Positions 1 through 8,474 of a stretch of 64,000 bases of DNA are shown in pieces (positions within the stretch are counted from its first letter, which is position 1; each line of letters opens with the position of its first letter). A model generated the notes under the pieces. That model did not search any database and was not told the DNA's origin. It saw nothing but the letters and a program-made list of their open reading frames with translations. The stretch covers positions 124,001-188,000 of the forward strand of contig JAZKDO010000004.1 of the NCBI GenBank assembly GCA_040387555.1. The letters are read 5' to 3'. The translations under genes were made by a program, and so were the position numbers. Source of the DNA: UBA4416 sp040387555 (GTDB taxonomy: Bacteria; Bacteroidota; Bacteroidia; B-17B0; Aurantibacillaceae).

Positions 1-579
1 AGGATGCACAAAATCGAGAAAAGATTCATGGGTTGGGTGAAATTTTTCAGGATTAGTCTCAAAAATATGGTGCGTTTCTTCTGACCAATTTACATTAAAG
101 GTTTGCAGGTCTGTTTCCCAACTACCAACCTTAGCAATTGACTGGGCTTCGGATAAATGCTGCTCATTTACTCTCAATTTTTCTTCCGATACTTTTTGTA
201 AGGCAATTCCACTGGAGATTTGAGAAGCCCCGATTATATTTCCTACTTCATCTTTGATTGGAGAAATGGTAACAGATACAAAAATAACGTTCCCGCCATT
301 TGTAAGTCTTTCGGTTTCATAATGCTCACCAGAGTCTACTTTACTTAGTTTTTCTAAAATTAGTGTTTCTTTATTTTTAAGATGAGAAGGGTAGAGGATG
401 GATATATGTTTACCGACAGTTTCTTTGGCAGAATAACCAAATATTCTTTCACTACTGGGATTCCAACTGGTGATTGTTCCCTGATTATTTATACTGATTA
501 TTGAATCATTTGATGAGTTGACAATGGAAGCAAGTAATGATTGCTGTTTTTGTGGGTCTTTTTCTTCAGGACAGGACAT
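1..579 (-). CDS. PAS-domain sensory protein (N-terminal part, truncated by window edge)
   Basis: An open frame runs from an ATG at 577-579 off the left edge, giving 193 residues without a stop. Residues about 12-125 form a PAS domain with the typical core (SWNPSSERIFGYSAKE, then a GASQISSGI end). Residues about 145-193 begin a second, PAS_3-like domain (VGSWETDLQTFNVNWSEET). There is no signal peptide or membrane segment at the start, so the sensor part looks cytoplasmic. Tandem PAS domains at the N-terminus usually precede a histidine kinase, but the output domain lies outside the window, so kinase, GGDEF or regulator cannot be separated. The PAS assignment is good; the overall function is open. 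Confidence 0.8.
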   Translation of the reverse strand, partial: MSCPEEKDPQKQQSLLASIVNSSNDSIISINNQGTITSWNPSSERIFGYSAKETVGKHISILYPSHLKNKETLILEKLSKVDSGEHYETERLTNGGNVIFVSVTISPIKDEVGNIIGASQISSGIALQKVSEEKLRVNEQHLSEAQSIAKVGSWETDLQTFNVNWSEETHHIFETNPEKFHPTHESFLDFVHP

Positions 580-863
580 TTTATTAATAGAGGCTATTTA
601 GTGCGGTAAATCCTGGATCAGGATAATTATAAATGTCGTGATAATAATACAATGTTGAGATTTATTTGGAAGAAAAAACAGTTTTAATATAAATTTTAAC
701 TTTTCGTTTTCCACTGTGTTGTCTTATTACTTAGTGATAAAAACCCTTTTATTAACTCTCGCAATTTTTAAGTAACGCTGCATTTATTACGACGTGACAA
801 AATATATTTAGAAATCTAATACGTTAAAAAGAATCGAAAAAAACGGAAGAATGCGATAAAGAG

Positions 864-2129
864 TTAAGCCTTCTTCAGCTCAATCACAGTAATCTCCGGC
901 CAGATTCCCAAACGCCCTGGGTACCCTAAAAATCCAAGTCCACGGTTAACATATAAATATTGGTTATCCTGTTTATATAAACCTGCCCAGTGTTTATAAA
1001 GGTATTGTACAGGGCTCCATTTTAAACCTGGGATTTCAATTCCAAATTGCATTCCATGTGTATGTCCACTTAAAGTAAGGTCAATGTCATTATAAATTTT
1101 TTCCTGGCTTACCTGAACATCCCAATGAGAAGGATCATGAGATAATAAAATTTTAAATGGATAGCTTTCTGTTCCTGCATGAGCATTTTCTAATTTTCCG
1201 TAACGAGGAAAACGCATATTGCCGCCCCAGTTTTCAATTCCCAGCAAAGCAATTTTTTGCCCATTTTTTTCAATTGGAACGTGTTCATTCATTAAGAGCC
1301 GCCAACCAGAATTGTAATGCACTTTTTTAATGGCTTCTAAATTACGTGCTTTATCTTCAGATGTTTCCCATTGTTTATAATCTCCATAATCATGATTTCC
1401 CAAGGTGCTGTAAACGCCATAAGGTGCCTTTAGCATTTTATAGGTTTCAAGATGTGGTTCGGTTTCAGAGGTTTCAGTATTTACTAAATCTCCTGTAAAG
1501 AAAATGATATCCGGAGCCTGTTCCTTTATAATATTAAATGCTTTTTCCAGTGGGGCAGTACTCATAAAGCTTCCACTATGAAGATCAGAGATCTGAACAA
1601 TTTTAAAGCCATCAAAAGCTTCAGGCAAATTAGGGAAATTTATTTTCACTGTATGCACCCTATACTTGTATGCACCTCGTATCATACCATAAATAAAGGA
1701 AACGGCAGGGATCACTGAGAAAGTTAACGCCAGATAGCTGAAGAATTTTATACGGCTTATATGATTTGAACTATCTTCCGATGCAGCTGCTGAATGAGAT
1801 GAAGAAAATTTCAAAACTACCCAGCGAACCATTCTCACAACATCGTCCATCATTAAAAAAACACACCCAACAATTTTGCATAAAAGCAATATTAAAAATA
1901 TGGCTGAAATGAATCGCATGGTGGAAGTCCATTCAGGAGGTGGATAAAAAGCAGAAATAGCGAATAATAAAATGCTACATGAGGCTAATGCATAAGTAAA
2001 CCACATTACATATTTACGTCTGTTTGGAGAATAATCAATAGTAATGGTTTTTATGGCCTGTATAAAGTACAGCTCAAAAAAAACAATAACAATAAATACA
2101 ATAAATATGATTAGTAAAGATGGTTTCAT
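864..2129 (-). CDS. Membrane-anchored metallophosphoesterase
   Basis: A 421-residue protein with about four N-terminal membrane helices (roughly 4-24, 40-62, 72-94 and 127-150) followed by a calcineurin-like phosphoesterase domain. The metal-binding blocks are in order: ISDLHSG (Asp182, His184), GDLVN, LGNHDYG, and LSGHTHGMQFG near the C-terminus. This is the YkuE/YaeI-like arrangement, whose members act on phosphoesters at the membrane (YaeI-type proteins are linked to lipid A precursor or lipid substrates). The substrate here cannot be read from sequence. It has its own TAnnTTTG box just upstream and is transcribed divergently from the thiolase gene. Confidence 0.88.
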   Translation of the reverse strand: MKPSLLIIFIVFIVIVFFELYFIQAIKTITIDYSPNRRKYVMWFTYALASCSILLFAISAFYPPPEWTSTMRFISAIFLILLLCKIVGCVFLMMDDVVRMVRWVVLKFSSSHSAAASEDSSNHISRIKFFSYLALTFSVIPAVSFIYGMIRGAYKYRVHTVKINFPNLPEAFDGFKIVQISDLHSGSFMSTAPLEKAFNIIKEQAPDIIFFTGDLVNTETSETEPHLETYKMLKAPYGVYSTLGNHDYGDYKQWETSEDKARNLEAIKKVHYNSGWRLLMNEHVPIEKNGQKIALLGIENWGGNMRFPRYGKLENAHAGTESYPFKILLSHDPSHWDVQVSQEKIYNDIDLTLSGHTHGMQFGIEIPGLKWSPVQYLYKHWAGLYKQDNQYLYVNRGLGFLGYPGRLGIWPEITVIELKKA

Positions 2130-2144
2130 TATTTAATAATTAAT

Positions 2145-2152
2145 CAAAGGTA
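2145..2152 (-). promoter_or_regulatory. Putative -7 box (TACCTTTG) for the metallophosphoesterase gene
   Basis: Read on the minus strand this is a perfect match to the Bacteroidota -7 consensus TAnnTTTG, 15 bases before the ATG at 2129. No clear -33 TTTG was found at the usual spacing, so this rests on the box and its position only. Confidence 0.4.
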
Positions 2153-2339
2153 TTGTTTTAGAACTAGTTTGATTTATAAAATCATTTAAAAACTACCGAA
2201 ATTCGGTAAGCATTAGCAGCAGATCGGTAAATCTTACTTATTTCTTTGTTCAATGTAATTTATTCCAATAATTGTTAATTACTAAAGAAAATGTTAATCA
2301 AATTTAGATGAATGGGAAACAAAAGCATGAATTGGATAG

Positions 2340-2347
2340 TATATTTG
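2340..2347 (+). promoter_or_regulatory. Putative -7 box (TATATTTG) for the thiolase gene
   Basis: Perfect TAnnTTTG match, 34 bases before the ATG at 2382, which leaves a short leader. A convincing -33 element is not visible at the expected distance. Confidence 0.4.
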
Positions 2348-2381
2348 GCGCTCAAAACTAACACTTAAAAAAACGAGCACA

Positions 2382-3560
2382 ATGAGTAAAGAAGTATATA
2401 TTGTATCAGCAGTTAGAACGCCAATGGGATCATTTGGAGGAACACTTGCGGGTATTTCAGCAACAAAATTAGGAGCCATAGCAATTAAAGGAGCTTTGGA
2501 TAAAATTAAATTGGATCCAAATTTAGTTAACGAAGTATTTATGGGTTCGGTACTGCAAGCTAACCTGGGGCAGGCACCGGCTCGTCAGGCAGCTAAATTT
2601 GCGGGTTTACCAGATAATGTAAATTGCACAACAGTTAACAAAGTTTGCGCCAGCGGGATGAAATCTATTTCATTAGCGGCACAGGCAATTATGTTGGGAG
2701 ATGCTGATATTGTTGTAGCCGGTGGTATGGAAAACATGAGTTCAGTTCCTTTTTATTTAGAAAATAACCGTTGGGGCGCTAAATATGGTAATGGAGTGGT
2801 GGTGGATGGTTTGGCAAAAGATGGTTTGACAGATGTTTATGGAAATGTACCAATGGGAAATTGCGCAGAGTTATGCGCGAAAGAGCACGGTTTTACTCGC
2901 GAAGAGCAGGATGCATTTGCCATTGAGTCGTACAAGCGTTCAGCAGCAGCGTGGGAAAGCGGTAAATTTAAAGAAGAGATTGTACCTGTAGAAGTAGTTA
3001 CTAAAAAAGGAACCATTGTTTTTGCAGAAGACGAAGAATATAAATCAGTAAATTTTGATAAGATCCCTGGATTAAAACCGGTGTTTCAAAAAGATGGAAC
3101 AGTAACAGCGGCTAATGCTTCAACCATGAATGATGGCGCTGCGGCATTAGTTTTAATGAGTAAAGAAAAAGCAGATGCTTTAGGATTAAAACCTTTAGCT
3201 AAAATCAAAGGATACGCTGATGCTGAACAAGCGCCGGAGTGGTTTACAACTACACCTTCCATTGCAGTTCCAAAAGCAGTAGAAAAGGCAGGCTTGAAAA
3301 TGGGTGATGTAAATTATTTTGAATTGAATGAAGCGTTTGCAGTTGTTGGTTTAGCCAATACAAAATTAATGAAGCTTGATGCATCAAAAGTAAATGTGAA
3401 TGGTGGAGCGGTATCTTTAGGTCATCCTTTGGGATGTTCCGGAGCACGTGTGATTGTTACATTAATAAACGTGTTGAAACAAAACAATGCTAAGTATGGA
3501 GCAGCCGGTATCTGCAATGGCGGTGGTGGGGCTTCAGCCATGGTAATTGAAAATATGTAA
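2382..3560 (+). CDS. Acetyl-CoA C-acetyltransferase (thiolase)
   Basis: A full-length 392-residue thiolase. The nucleophile is Cys89 in NKVCASGMKS, the active-site His348 is in GHPLGCSGAR, and the second catalytic Cys378 is in GICNGGGGASA, which is the complete Cys-His-Cys set of biosynthetic or degradative thiolases. It condenses two acetyl-CoA to acetoacetyl-CoA, or runs in reverse in fatty acid or amino acid breakdown. Length and motifs fit AtoB/PhaA-type enzymes. The gene stands alone between a divergent promoter region and a strong terminator, so its pathway is not shown by neighbours. Confidence 0.95.
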   Translation: MSKEVYIVSAVRTPMGSFGGTLAGISATKLGAIAIKGALDKIKLDPNLVNEVFMGSVLQANLGQAPARQAAKFAGLPDNVNCTTVNKVCASGMKSISLAAQAIMLGDADIVVAGGMENMSSVPFYLENNRWGAKYGNGVVVDGLAKDGLTDVYGNVPMGNCAELCAKEHGFTREEQDAFAIESYKRSAAAWESGKFKEEIVPVEVVTKKGTIVFAEDEEYKSVNFDKIPGLKPVFQKDGTVTAANASTMNDGAAALVLMSKEKADALGLKPLAKIKGYADAEQAPEWFTTTPSIAVPKAVEKAGLKMGDVNYFELNEAFAVVGLANTKLMKLDASKVNVNGGAVSLGHPLGCSGARVIVTLINVLKQNNAKYGAAGICNGGGGASAMVIENM

Positions 3561-3578
3561 TAATTAATAATAAAATAA

Positions 3579-3613
3579 AATCCCCATCAGCTTAATGTTG
3601 ATGGGGATTTTTA
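3579..3613. terminator. Bidirectional intrinsic terminator
   Basis: A perfect 11-bp stem (AATCCCCATCA / TGATGGGGATT) around a short loop, with A-rich and T-rich flanks. It sits between the convergent thiolase gene and the GDCCVxC lipoprotein gene and can serve both. Confidence 0.85.
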
Positions 3614-3934
3614 TTATTCGTCTTGTTTTGATGGGCATTTATGCGTGCCGTATGTACAAAACACACAACAATCCCCGTCTTTAGGATGTAACACTTCTTT
3701 GCAGTTTTCACACGTATAACTTACCAGGCAAACTTCTGTAGGTAATTTTTCTGATTTTGTATGCTTACATTTTGGACAGGTAATTTCAGAAAAAAAAGAA
3801 GAATTGGAATATTGTTCATTTAATACCGGAGGAGTAAGAGTGTCCTTTGAATCTTTCTCATACTTCACTTGCTCGCCTCTGTTGCAACTTAATATCAGAG
3901 CTACAATTGGAAATAATAAAAAATATTTTTTCAT
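3614..3934 (-). CDS. GDCCVxC-domain lipoprotein
   Basis: A 106-residue protein starting MKKYFLLFPIVALILSC, a lipoprotein signal ending in a lipobox Cys. The mature part has a CPKC...CENC pair that may bind zinc, then the signature GDCCVFCTYGTHKCP near the C-terminus, which names the GDCCVxC-domain (seleno)protein family. The position that can be selenocysteine in relatives appears as ordinary Cys here. A longer frame begins 22 codons upstream at 4000, but that extension lies in a palindromic repeat and would bury the signal peptide, so the ATG at 3934 is chosen. The function of the family is not known to me; eight Cys after the lipobox suggest a redox or metal role. Confidence 0.75.
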   Translation of the reverse strand: MKKYFLLFPIVALILSCNRGEQVKYEKDSKDTLTPPVLNEQYSNSSFFSEITCPKCKHTKSEKLPTEVCLVSYTCENCKEVLHPKDGDCCVFCTYGTHKCPSKQDE

Positions 3935-3999
3935 TACGGGTGTTTTAGTTTCAATATTAAAAAGAATTCGTAAAAAATATTTTAAAATGTCGATTTTCA

Positions 4000-4099
4000 T
4001 GTCAGTTCGAGCGCAGTCGAAATTTTACAAAAACGAAAGAAGCTGTCCTTTTCAGACAGCTTCTTTGGAATTTATGTTTCGACTTCGTTCGAACTGACA
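4000..4099. repeat. REP-like inverted repeat enclosing a terminator
   Basis: Two 23-base arms (4000-4022 and 4077-4099) are reverse complements at 21 of 23 positions, beginning TGTCAGTTCGAGCG on the left and ending TTCGAACTGACA on the right. Between them lies a separate perfect terminator hairpin. A third copy of the arm lies at 30591-30614. This has the form of a REP doublet between two genes. Confidence 0.75.
4036..4066. terminator. Intrinsic terminator nested inside the REP-like doublet
   Basis: A perfect 12-bp stem (AAAGAAGCTGTC / GACAGCTTCTTT) with a 7-base loop. T-tracts flank it on either strand, though short. It lies just 3' of the glutamate dehydrogenase gene (its stop is at 4103), whose transcript it probably ends. 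Confidence 0.75.
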
Positions 4100-4102
4100 A
4101 TA

Positions 4103-5374
4103 CTAGTAGTTACCTTTTAATTGAACTCCTTGTTCAATTTTTTGTAAAGCAGTAATGTAAGCAGCAATACGCATGGATGTTTTAAAGATCGCTGCATTAT
4201 CCCAAACATGAGCGAAAGCAATTTCCATTTTTTCATCATGTTTAGTATTTACTTCATTTTCGCTCCAATAGTAACCCGCTTTGTTTTGTACCCATTCAAA
4301 ATAAGAAACAGTAACACCACCTGAGTTAGCTAAGATATCTGGAACAACAATAATTTTTTTATCATTTAATACGTGATCTGCTTCAGGCATAGTTGGTCCA
4401 TTAGCTCCTTCAACAATTAATTTAGCCTGGATATTATGAGCGATTTCTTCAGAGATTACATTTTGTAAAGCTGCAGGAACCAATACATCACATTTACAAG
4501 TTAGAATATCGTTAGAACCAATTAGTGTTCCACCGGTGAAACCTTTTAATACTCTGTTGTTTTTTACTGTATAATCTAAAGCAGCATTAATATCTATTCC
4601 TTTTTCGTTATAAAAAGTAGCTGTATGATCACCAATAGCTACGATTTTAATTCCTTGTTCAGATAATAAACGGGCTGCATGAGAACCTACATTACCAAAT
4701 CCTTGAACAGCAGCAGAAACTTCTTTAGGATTTAATCCCATTTTCTTTAAAGCTGCCAGTGTATTTACCATTACACCGCGCCCTGTTGCAGCATCACGGC
4801 CTAAAGATCCACCAATTACAATTGGTTTCCCTGTTATAACACCCGGAGAATCTTCTCCTGTTACTTTATTAAATTCATCAAGGATCCAGGCCATTTCTCG
4901 CCCGCTTGTTCCCATATCAGGAGCAGGAATATCTTTATTCACACCAAATACATCTTTCATTGAAGAAGCATAAGCACGGGTCATACGCTCTAATTCACCA
5001 ACACTCATTGAACGTGGATCACATTTAATACCACCTTTAGCACCACCATATGGTAAATTAGCTACAGCACATTTAAAACTCATCCATGCAGCCAAAGCCA
5101 TAACTTCATCCTGGTTTACATCCATTGCATAACGAATTCCTCCTTTAGAAGGGCCTAATACAGTTGAATGAACGATACGGTAACCTTCAAAAACCTGAAT
5201 CTTTCCGCTATCCATCATTACTGGTAAGCTTACTTTAACTTGTTTAATAGGACTACGTAATATAGTGGCAACGTCTTCAGACATGTTCATCAATTTAGCA
5301 GCTACATCTAAGCGCGCTAATACGGCTTCGAACATTGATTCGTGAGCTGGTGCATTTGCAGTTTGTGTTGACAT
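4103..5374 (-). CDS. gdhA: Glutamate dehydrogenase (Glu/Leu/Phe/Val family)
   Basis: A 423-residue enzyme of the short hexameric type that interconverts glutamate with 2-oxoglutarate and ammonia. It shows KGGIRY (Lys77), the catalytic-lysine block LPYGGAKGG (Lys113), PAPDMGT with the catalytic Asp, and the Rossmann motif GFGNVG of the C-terminal nucleotide-binding domain. The GSLGRDAATGRGV segment is typical of glutamate rather than leucine dehydrogenases. Cofactor choice (NAD or NADP) cannot be settled by eye. It is monocistronic, with its own promoter box at 5411 and a terminator at 4036-4066. Confidence 0.93.
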   Translation of the reverse strand: MSTQTANAPAHESMFEAVLARLDVAAKLMNMSEDVATILRSPIKQVKVSLPVMMDSGKIQVFEGYRIVHSTVLGPSKGGIRYAMDVNQDEVMALAAWMSFKCAVANLPYGGAKGGIKCDPRSMSVGELERMTRAYASSMKDVFGVNKDIPAPDMGTSGREMAWILDEFNKVTGEDSPGVITGKPIVIGGSLGRDAATGRGVMVNTLAALKKMGLNPKEVSAAVQGFGNVGSHAARLLSEQGIKIVAIGDHTATFYNEKGIDINAALDYTVKNNRVLKGFTGGTLIGSNDILTCKCDVLVPAALQNVISEEIAHNIQAKLIVEGANGPTMPEADHVLNDKKIIVVPDILANSGGVTVSYFEWVQNKAGYYWSENEVNTKHDEKMEIAFAHVWDNAAIFKTSMRIAAYITALQKIEQGVQLKGNY

Positions 5375-5410
5375 ATTATTTGGTTTAAATTTTAGTTTAA
5401 GTTAGGGCTA

Positions 5411-5418
5411 CAAAATTA
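5411..5418 (-). promoter_or_regulatory. Putative -7 box (TAATTTTG) for gdhA
   Basis: Perfect minus-strand TAnnTTTG, 36 bases before the ATG at 5374. No matching -33 box at standard spacing. Confidence 0.4.
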
Positions 5419-5491
5419 ATAAAAAATACACATAAATTTAAAGGATTTAGTCTAAAAATAAAGAGTTTTACACCCAAACATGTTTAATAAA

Positions 5492-6370
5492 TTATTGTAT
5501 CAAAATGAGGTAAGCATATATAAATGGTGTAACAAACAAAAGGCTATCGAAACGGTCTAAAATACCGCCATGACCAGGCATAATCTTACCTGAATCCTTG
5601 ATTCCCGCCTGTCGTTTCAACATGGATTCTACTAAATCTCCAATGGTACCAAATACGCTTACAAGAACCGATATAACTACCCAATGTTTTAATGGCAATT
5701 CCTGAAACCAATGAGCCATAACAAAAGAACAGCCAATGGTTAAAATAGCAGAACCAATAGATCCTTCCCAGGTTTTACCGGGTGAAATACGCTCATACAA
5801 TTTGTGTTTTCCTATTAGGCTCCCTACAAGATAAGCGCAAACATCGCTTGCCCAGATTAATAAAATAATACCCAAAACATAATGAAAGTTGTAGGGTGCC
5901 ATGTCATACCAGTTTCCACTATGTGAGGGAAGAATATATGACTTATCCATACAGGCTATATTAACTAAAATCATGAAGGGAATAACAGCATATACCACTC
6001 CTGCGAGTGTGAAAGAAATATTTAAAATTGTGTTTGAATCCCTATCGAATAAGGCAATAATAAATGCACAGAAAATAAATACAAAAATGAATGGCAACAG
6101 TTTTTCAACCGGATCACACAAGCCAAGAACAGAATTAGAAAGACTACTATAACAAAACAGGCTTATACCTATAATATATCCGATCCATTTATAAGGTTTT
6201 GCTCCCAGTTTTTCACTTATTTGATAAAATTCAAATAAGCCCCAAATTGAAACAATCAGGAATAAAGCTGTAAAAGAAATATAATTCCAACAAATGCAGG
6301 ATAATAAAACGCCAACAAAAATGGCTGCAGTTAATGTCCTGGTAGTGAATGTTTTTAAGTTTAATGCCAT
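5492..6370 (-). CDS. cdsA: Phosphatidate cytidylyltransferase
   Basis: A 292-residue polytopic membrane enzyme that makes CDP-diacylglycerol from phosphatidic acid and CTP, the branch point for phospholipid synthesis. The family signature is complete near the C-terminus: SMLKRQAGIKDSG followed by PGHGGILDRFDS. SPGKTWEGSIGS upstream is also characteristic. About eight hydrophobic segments are visible. Length is normal for the family. The gene is separated from the upstream unknown gene by a strong terminator, so it must have its own promoter or depend on read-through. Confidence 0.95.
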   Translation of the reverse strand: MALNLKTFTTRTLTAAIFVGVLLSCICWNYISFTALFLIVSIWGLFEFYQISEKLGAKPYKWIGYIIGISLFCYSSLSNSVLGLCDPVEKLLPFIFVFIFCAFIIALFDRDSNTILNISFTLAGVVYAVIPFMILVNIACMDKSYILPSHSGNWYDMAPYNFHYVLGIILLIWASDVCAYLVGSLIGKHKLYERISPGKTWEGSIGSAILTIGCSFVMAHWFQELPLKHWVVISVLVSVFGTIGDLVESMLKRQAGIKDSGKIMPGHGGILDRFDSLLFVTPFIYAYLILIQ

Positions 6371-6399
6371 AAAAAAATCCCTCTCGAAAGGAGAGGGAT
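6371..6399 (-). terminator. Intrinsic terminator between the 115-residue unknown gene and cdsA
   Basis: On the minus strand a 9-bp stem (ATCCCTCTC / GAGAGGGAT) with a 5-base loop is followed by a T7 tract. It lies directly after the stop of the gene at 6416 and one base before the cdsA start codon. Confidence 0.85.
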
Positions 6400-6415
6400 G
6401 ATTAAATATTTTAGA

Positions 6416-6763
6416 TTATTCGCTAACTTTAATAGCTTCGTAACATCTTACGTCACCGGCAGTACCTAAATATTCTGCGTCGATAGTTACCAGACCAATT
6501 TTCTTAATTTGTTCCTTGCTTAAGGGTTTTGCTGGAGTCCAGGTGTCATCAACCAGTTTCAAATCAACATCTTTGTTTAACAATAACTGGTTGAGTTGTT
6601 TTTGAGTTAAAAATACGCAGCCATTATCTTCTTCTTCTTCAGCAGCAATTAAAATAGTGCCAATTACTTTCAATTTTGGAACGTCTGGCTTATACGTAAA
6701 CTCTAAACCATCCTGAGTATTTTGTTCTATAAATTTTATTCCTAATACATGAATATCTGCCAT
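6416..6763 (-). CDS. Conserved-looking small acidic protein, function unknown
   Basis: A 115-residue soluble protein without signal peptide or membrane segment. It has a markedly acidic run in the middle (AAEEEEDNG), then a lysine-rich half. I do not recognise the family. It is preceded by about 180 bases without a gene and followed by a strong terminator, so it is a single-gene transcript. Normal codon use and the dedicated terminator argue that it is a real gene. Confidence 0.7.
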   Translation of the reverse strand: MADIHVLGIKFIEQNTQDGLEFTYKPDVPKLKVIGTILIAAEEEEDNGCVFLTQKQLNQLLLNKDVDLKLVDDTWTPAKPLSKEQIKKIGLVTIDAEYLGTAGDVRCYEAIKVSE

Positions 6764-6943
6764 AATTTTCGGTTGTTTAATAAAGTCACAATTTTAATGA
6801 TAATATCCCGCTAATCAAATAAATTAAAGGGATTTATTTCAACGTTTTAAAAAAATGTTGAAAAATAATTATCTTAAAACTGCGACAATAAATAGTAACT
6901 GAAAATTAAAGAGGTTTTGATCCCTAAAAATGGAATAAAAAAG

Positions 6944-7426
6944 TTAAGGAAGCGATATTTCCGGGGTAGTGATAACATTACTCTTATTTCCGGAGGCGTC
7001 ATATAAATAAACGACGTATTTTATGTTTTTTATCTTTTTACTATGTCTTAATTGTTGCAGACGCACATTAACCTCTCCAGTAATAGGCTTTCCTTTATAG
7101 CCATCACTTGGGGCTTTAATTATATAACCGGTTCTTAAAGTATCGTTATCCTGGGCAATATAATAAGCGGTGTAATTATTCGTAACGCTATCTTTATAAT
7201 AATAGGTTACCCAGAAATTTCTCGTAGAATCTGATTCTGACCCGCCAATATCGCCGTCTCCATCAGTAAATTTAATTTGTATATCTGCAGAGTCTCCTGC
7301 ATAAGGATAAAATGCCTTGTACTCAATCTCAGGAACTGTAGGGTAAGAAGTTTTTTTTACGCAAGAAAACACAACAATACTAATAGTACCAAAAAATAAA
7401 AAATATTTTAAAAATGATCTCTTCAT
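6944..7426 (-). CDS. Small lipoprotein, function unknown
   Basis: A 160-residue protein with a lipoprotein signal (MKRSFLKYFLFFGTISIVVFSC, lipobox FSC) and a mature domain rich in beta-strand residues. The FTDGDGDIGG segment is an Asp-Gly-rich loop seen in many Bacteroidota surface lipoproteins and could bind calcium. No enzyme motif is visible. It is transcribed divergently from the LuxE-like gene 43 bases away, so the two share a promoter region. Confidence 0.75.
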   Translation of the reverse strand: MKRSFLKYFLFFGTISIVVFSCVKKTSYPTVPEIEYKAFYPYAGDSADIQIKFTDGDGDIGGSESDSTRNFWVTYYYKDSVTNNYTAYYIAQDNDTLRTGYIIKAPSDGYKGKPITGEVNVRLQQLRHSKKIKNIKYVVYLYDASGNKSNVITTPEISLP

Positions 7427-7469
7427 AAATAATTCAGCATAAATTTACGGAAAAATAAATTATTCTTAC

Positions 7470-8474
7470 TTGCACTCAGTAAAAGAAATACACAATCATA
7501 TTTTCAATTTAACTAAAAACTCAACTGATGCTGAATTTAATGAAGTTGCAATGAGCGTTTTTCGTCACCAGTCATTAAATAATGAGGTATATCGACATTA
7601 TCTGTTAAATTTAAAACAAGATGAACAAATAATTGAACATTATACACAAATTCCATTTTTACCTATAGAGTTTTTTAAAACTCAACAAGTCGTTTGTAAT
7701 AAAGTTGCAGCTGATTCGGTTTGTTTTTCAAGCAGTGGTACCACGGGACAAATTACATCTAAACATATTGTGAATGATATTGTTATTTACGATACTTCAT
7801 TTAAAAAGGCGTTTTGTGAATTTTATGGTAATCCCACTGATTATTGTATTTTAGCTCTACTTCCTAATTATCTGGAGAGGACTGGTTCATCTCTTGTTTA
7901 TATGTTTGATAAACTAATAAAGGAATCAAGACATAGTTTAAGTGGGTTTTATTTGAATAATTTATCTGACTTAATAAAAACAATTGAAACATTAAAAAAA
8001 TCAGGACAAAAAACAATTTTATTGGGTGTTACATACGCATTACTTGATCTTGCCGAGTTAGACGTTAAACTAACCGATAATTTCATTGTAATGGAAACAG
8101 GCGGAATGAAGGGTAAACGCAAGGAATTATTAAAAGAAGAGCTACATGGAATTTTAAAAGAAAAATTTAACGTGTCTGAAATTCATAGCGAATATGGTAT
8201 GACTGAATTATTATCACAAGCCTATTCAAAAAAGAACGGAATGTTTGAATGCCCTCCGTGGATGAAAGTTATGGTGAGAGACATCAATGATCCTTTTTCT
8301 TATGTAAAAGCGAATAAGGGTGGGGGAGTCAACGTAATTGACTTAGCAAATATCAATTCCTGTTCATTTATTGAAACAAAAGATTTGGGAAGGATGAATG
8401 AACGTTCTCGTTTTGAGATACTTGGACGGTTTGATAATAGTGACCTCAGAGGTTGTAATCTTATGATAGGATAA
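7470..8474 (+). CDS. LuxE/PaaK-like acyltransferase (acyl-protein synthetase family)
   Basis: A 334-residue protein of the LuxE-like branch of adenylate-forming enzymes. The phosphate-binding loop FSSSGTTGQ is at residues 86-94, and the adenylate-binding region EIHSEYGMTELLSQ follows the expected spacing. LuxE itself activates fatty acids in bacterial luminescence; the Bacteroidota relatives have no luciferase and an unknown acyl substrate. The start is TTG: the only upstream in-frame candidates before a stop at 7440 are rare ATA and ATT codons, and the next ATG (residue 28) is too far inside. It overlaps the ATG of the next gene by one base, so the two are co-translated. Confidence 0.8.
   Translation: MHSVKEIHNHIFNLTKNSTDAEFNEVAMSVFRHQSLNNEVYRHYLLNLKQDEQIIEHYTQIPFLPIEFFKTQQVVCNKVAADSVCFSSSGTTGQITSKHIVNDIVIYDTSFKKAFCEFYGNPTDYCILALLPNYLERTGSSLVYMFDKLIKESRHSLSGFYLNNLSDLIKTIETLKKSGQKTILLGVTYALLDLAELDVKLTDNFIVMETGGMKGKRKELLKEELHGILKEKFNVSEIHSEYGMTELLSQAYSKKNGMFECPPWMKVMVRDINDPFSYVKANKGGGVNVIDLANINSCSFIETKDLGRMNERSRFEILGRFDNSDLRGCNLMIG

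Noticed and set aside
3935..4000. Upstream extension of the GDCCVxC lipoprotein (22 extra residues)
   Set aside because: It begins at the edge of the REP-like repeat and would place residues before a clear lipoprotein signal peptide; the internal ATG at 3934 is a better start.
3804..4097. Plus-strand open frame of 97 residues
   Set aside because: It lies antisense to the GDCCVxC gene and runs through the repeat and terminator; composition looks like a shadow frame.
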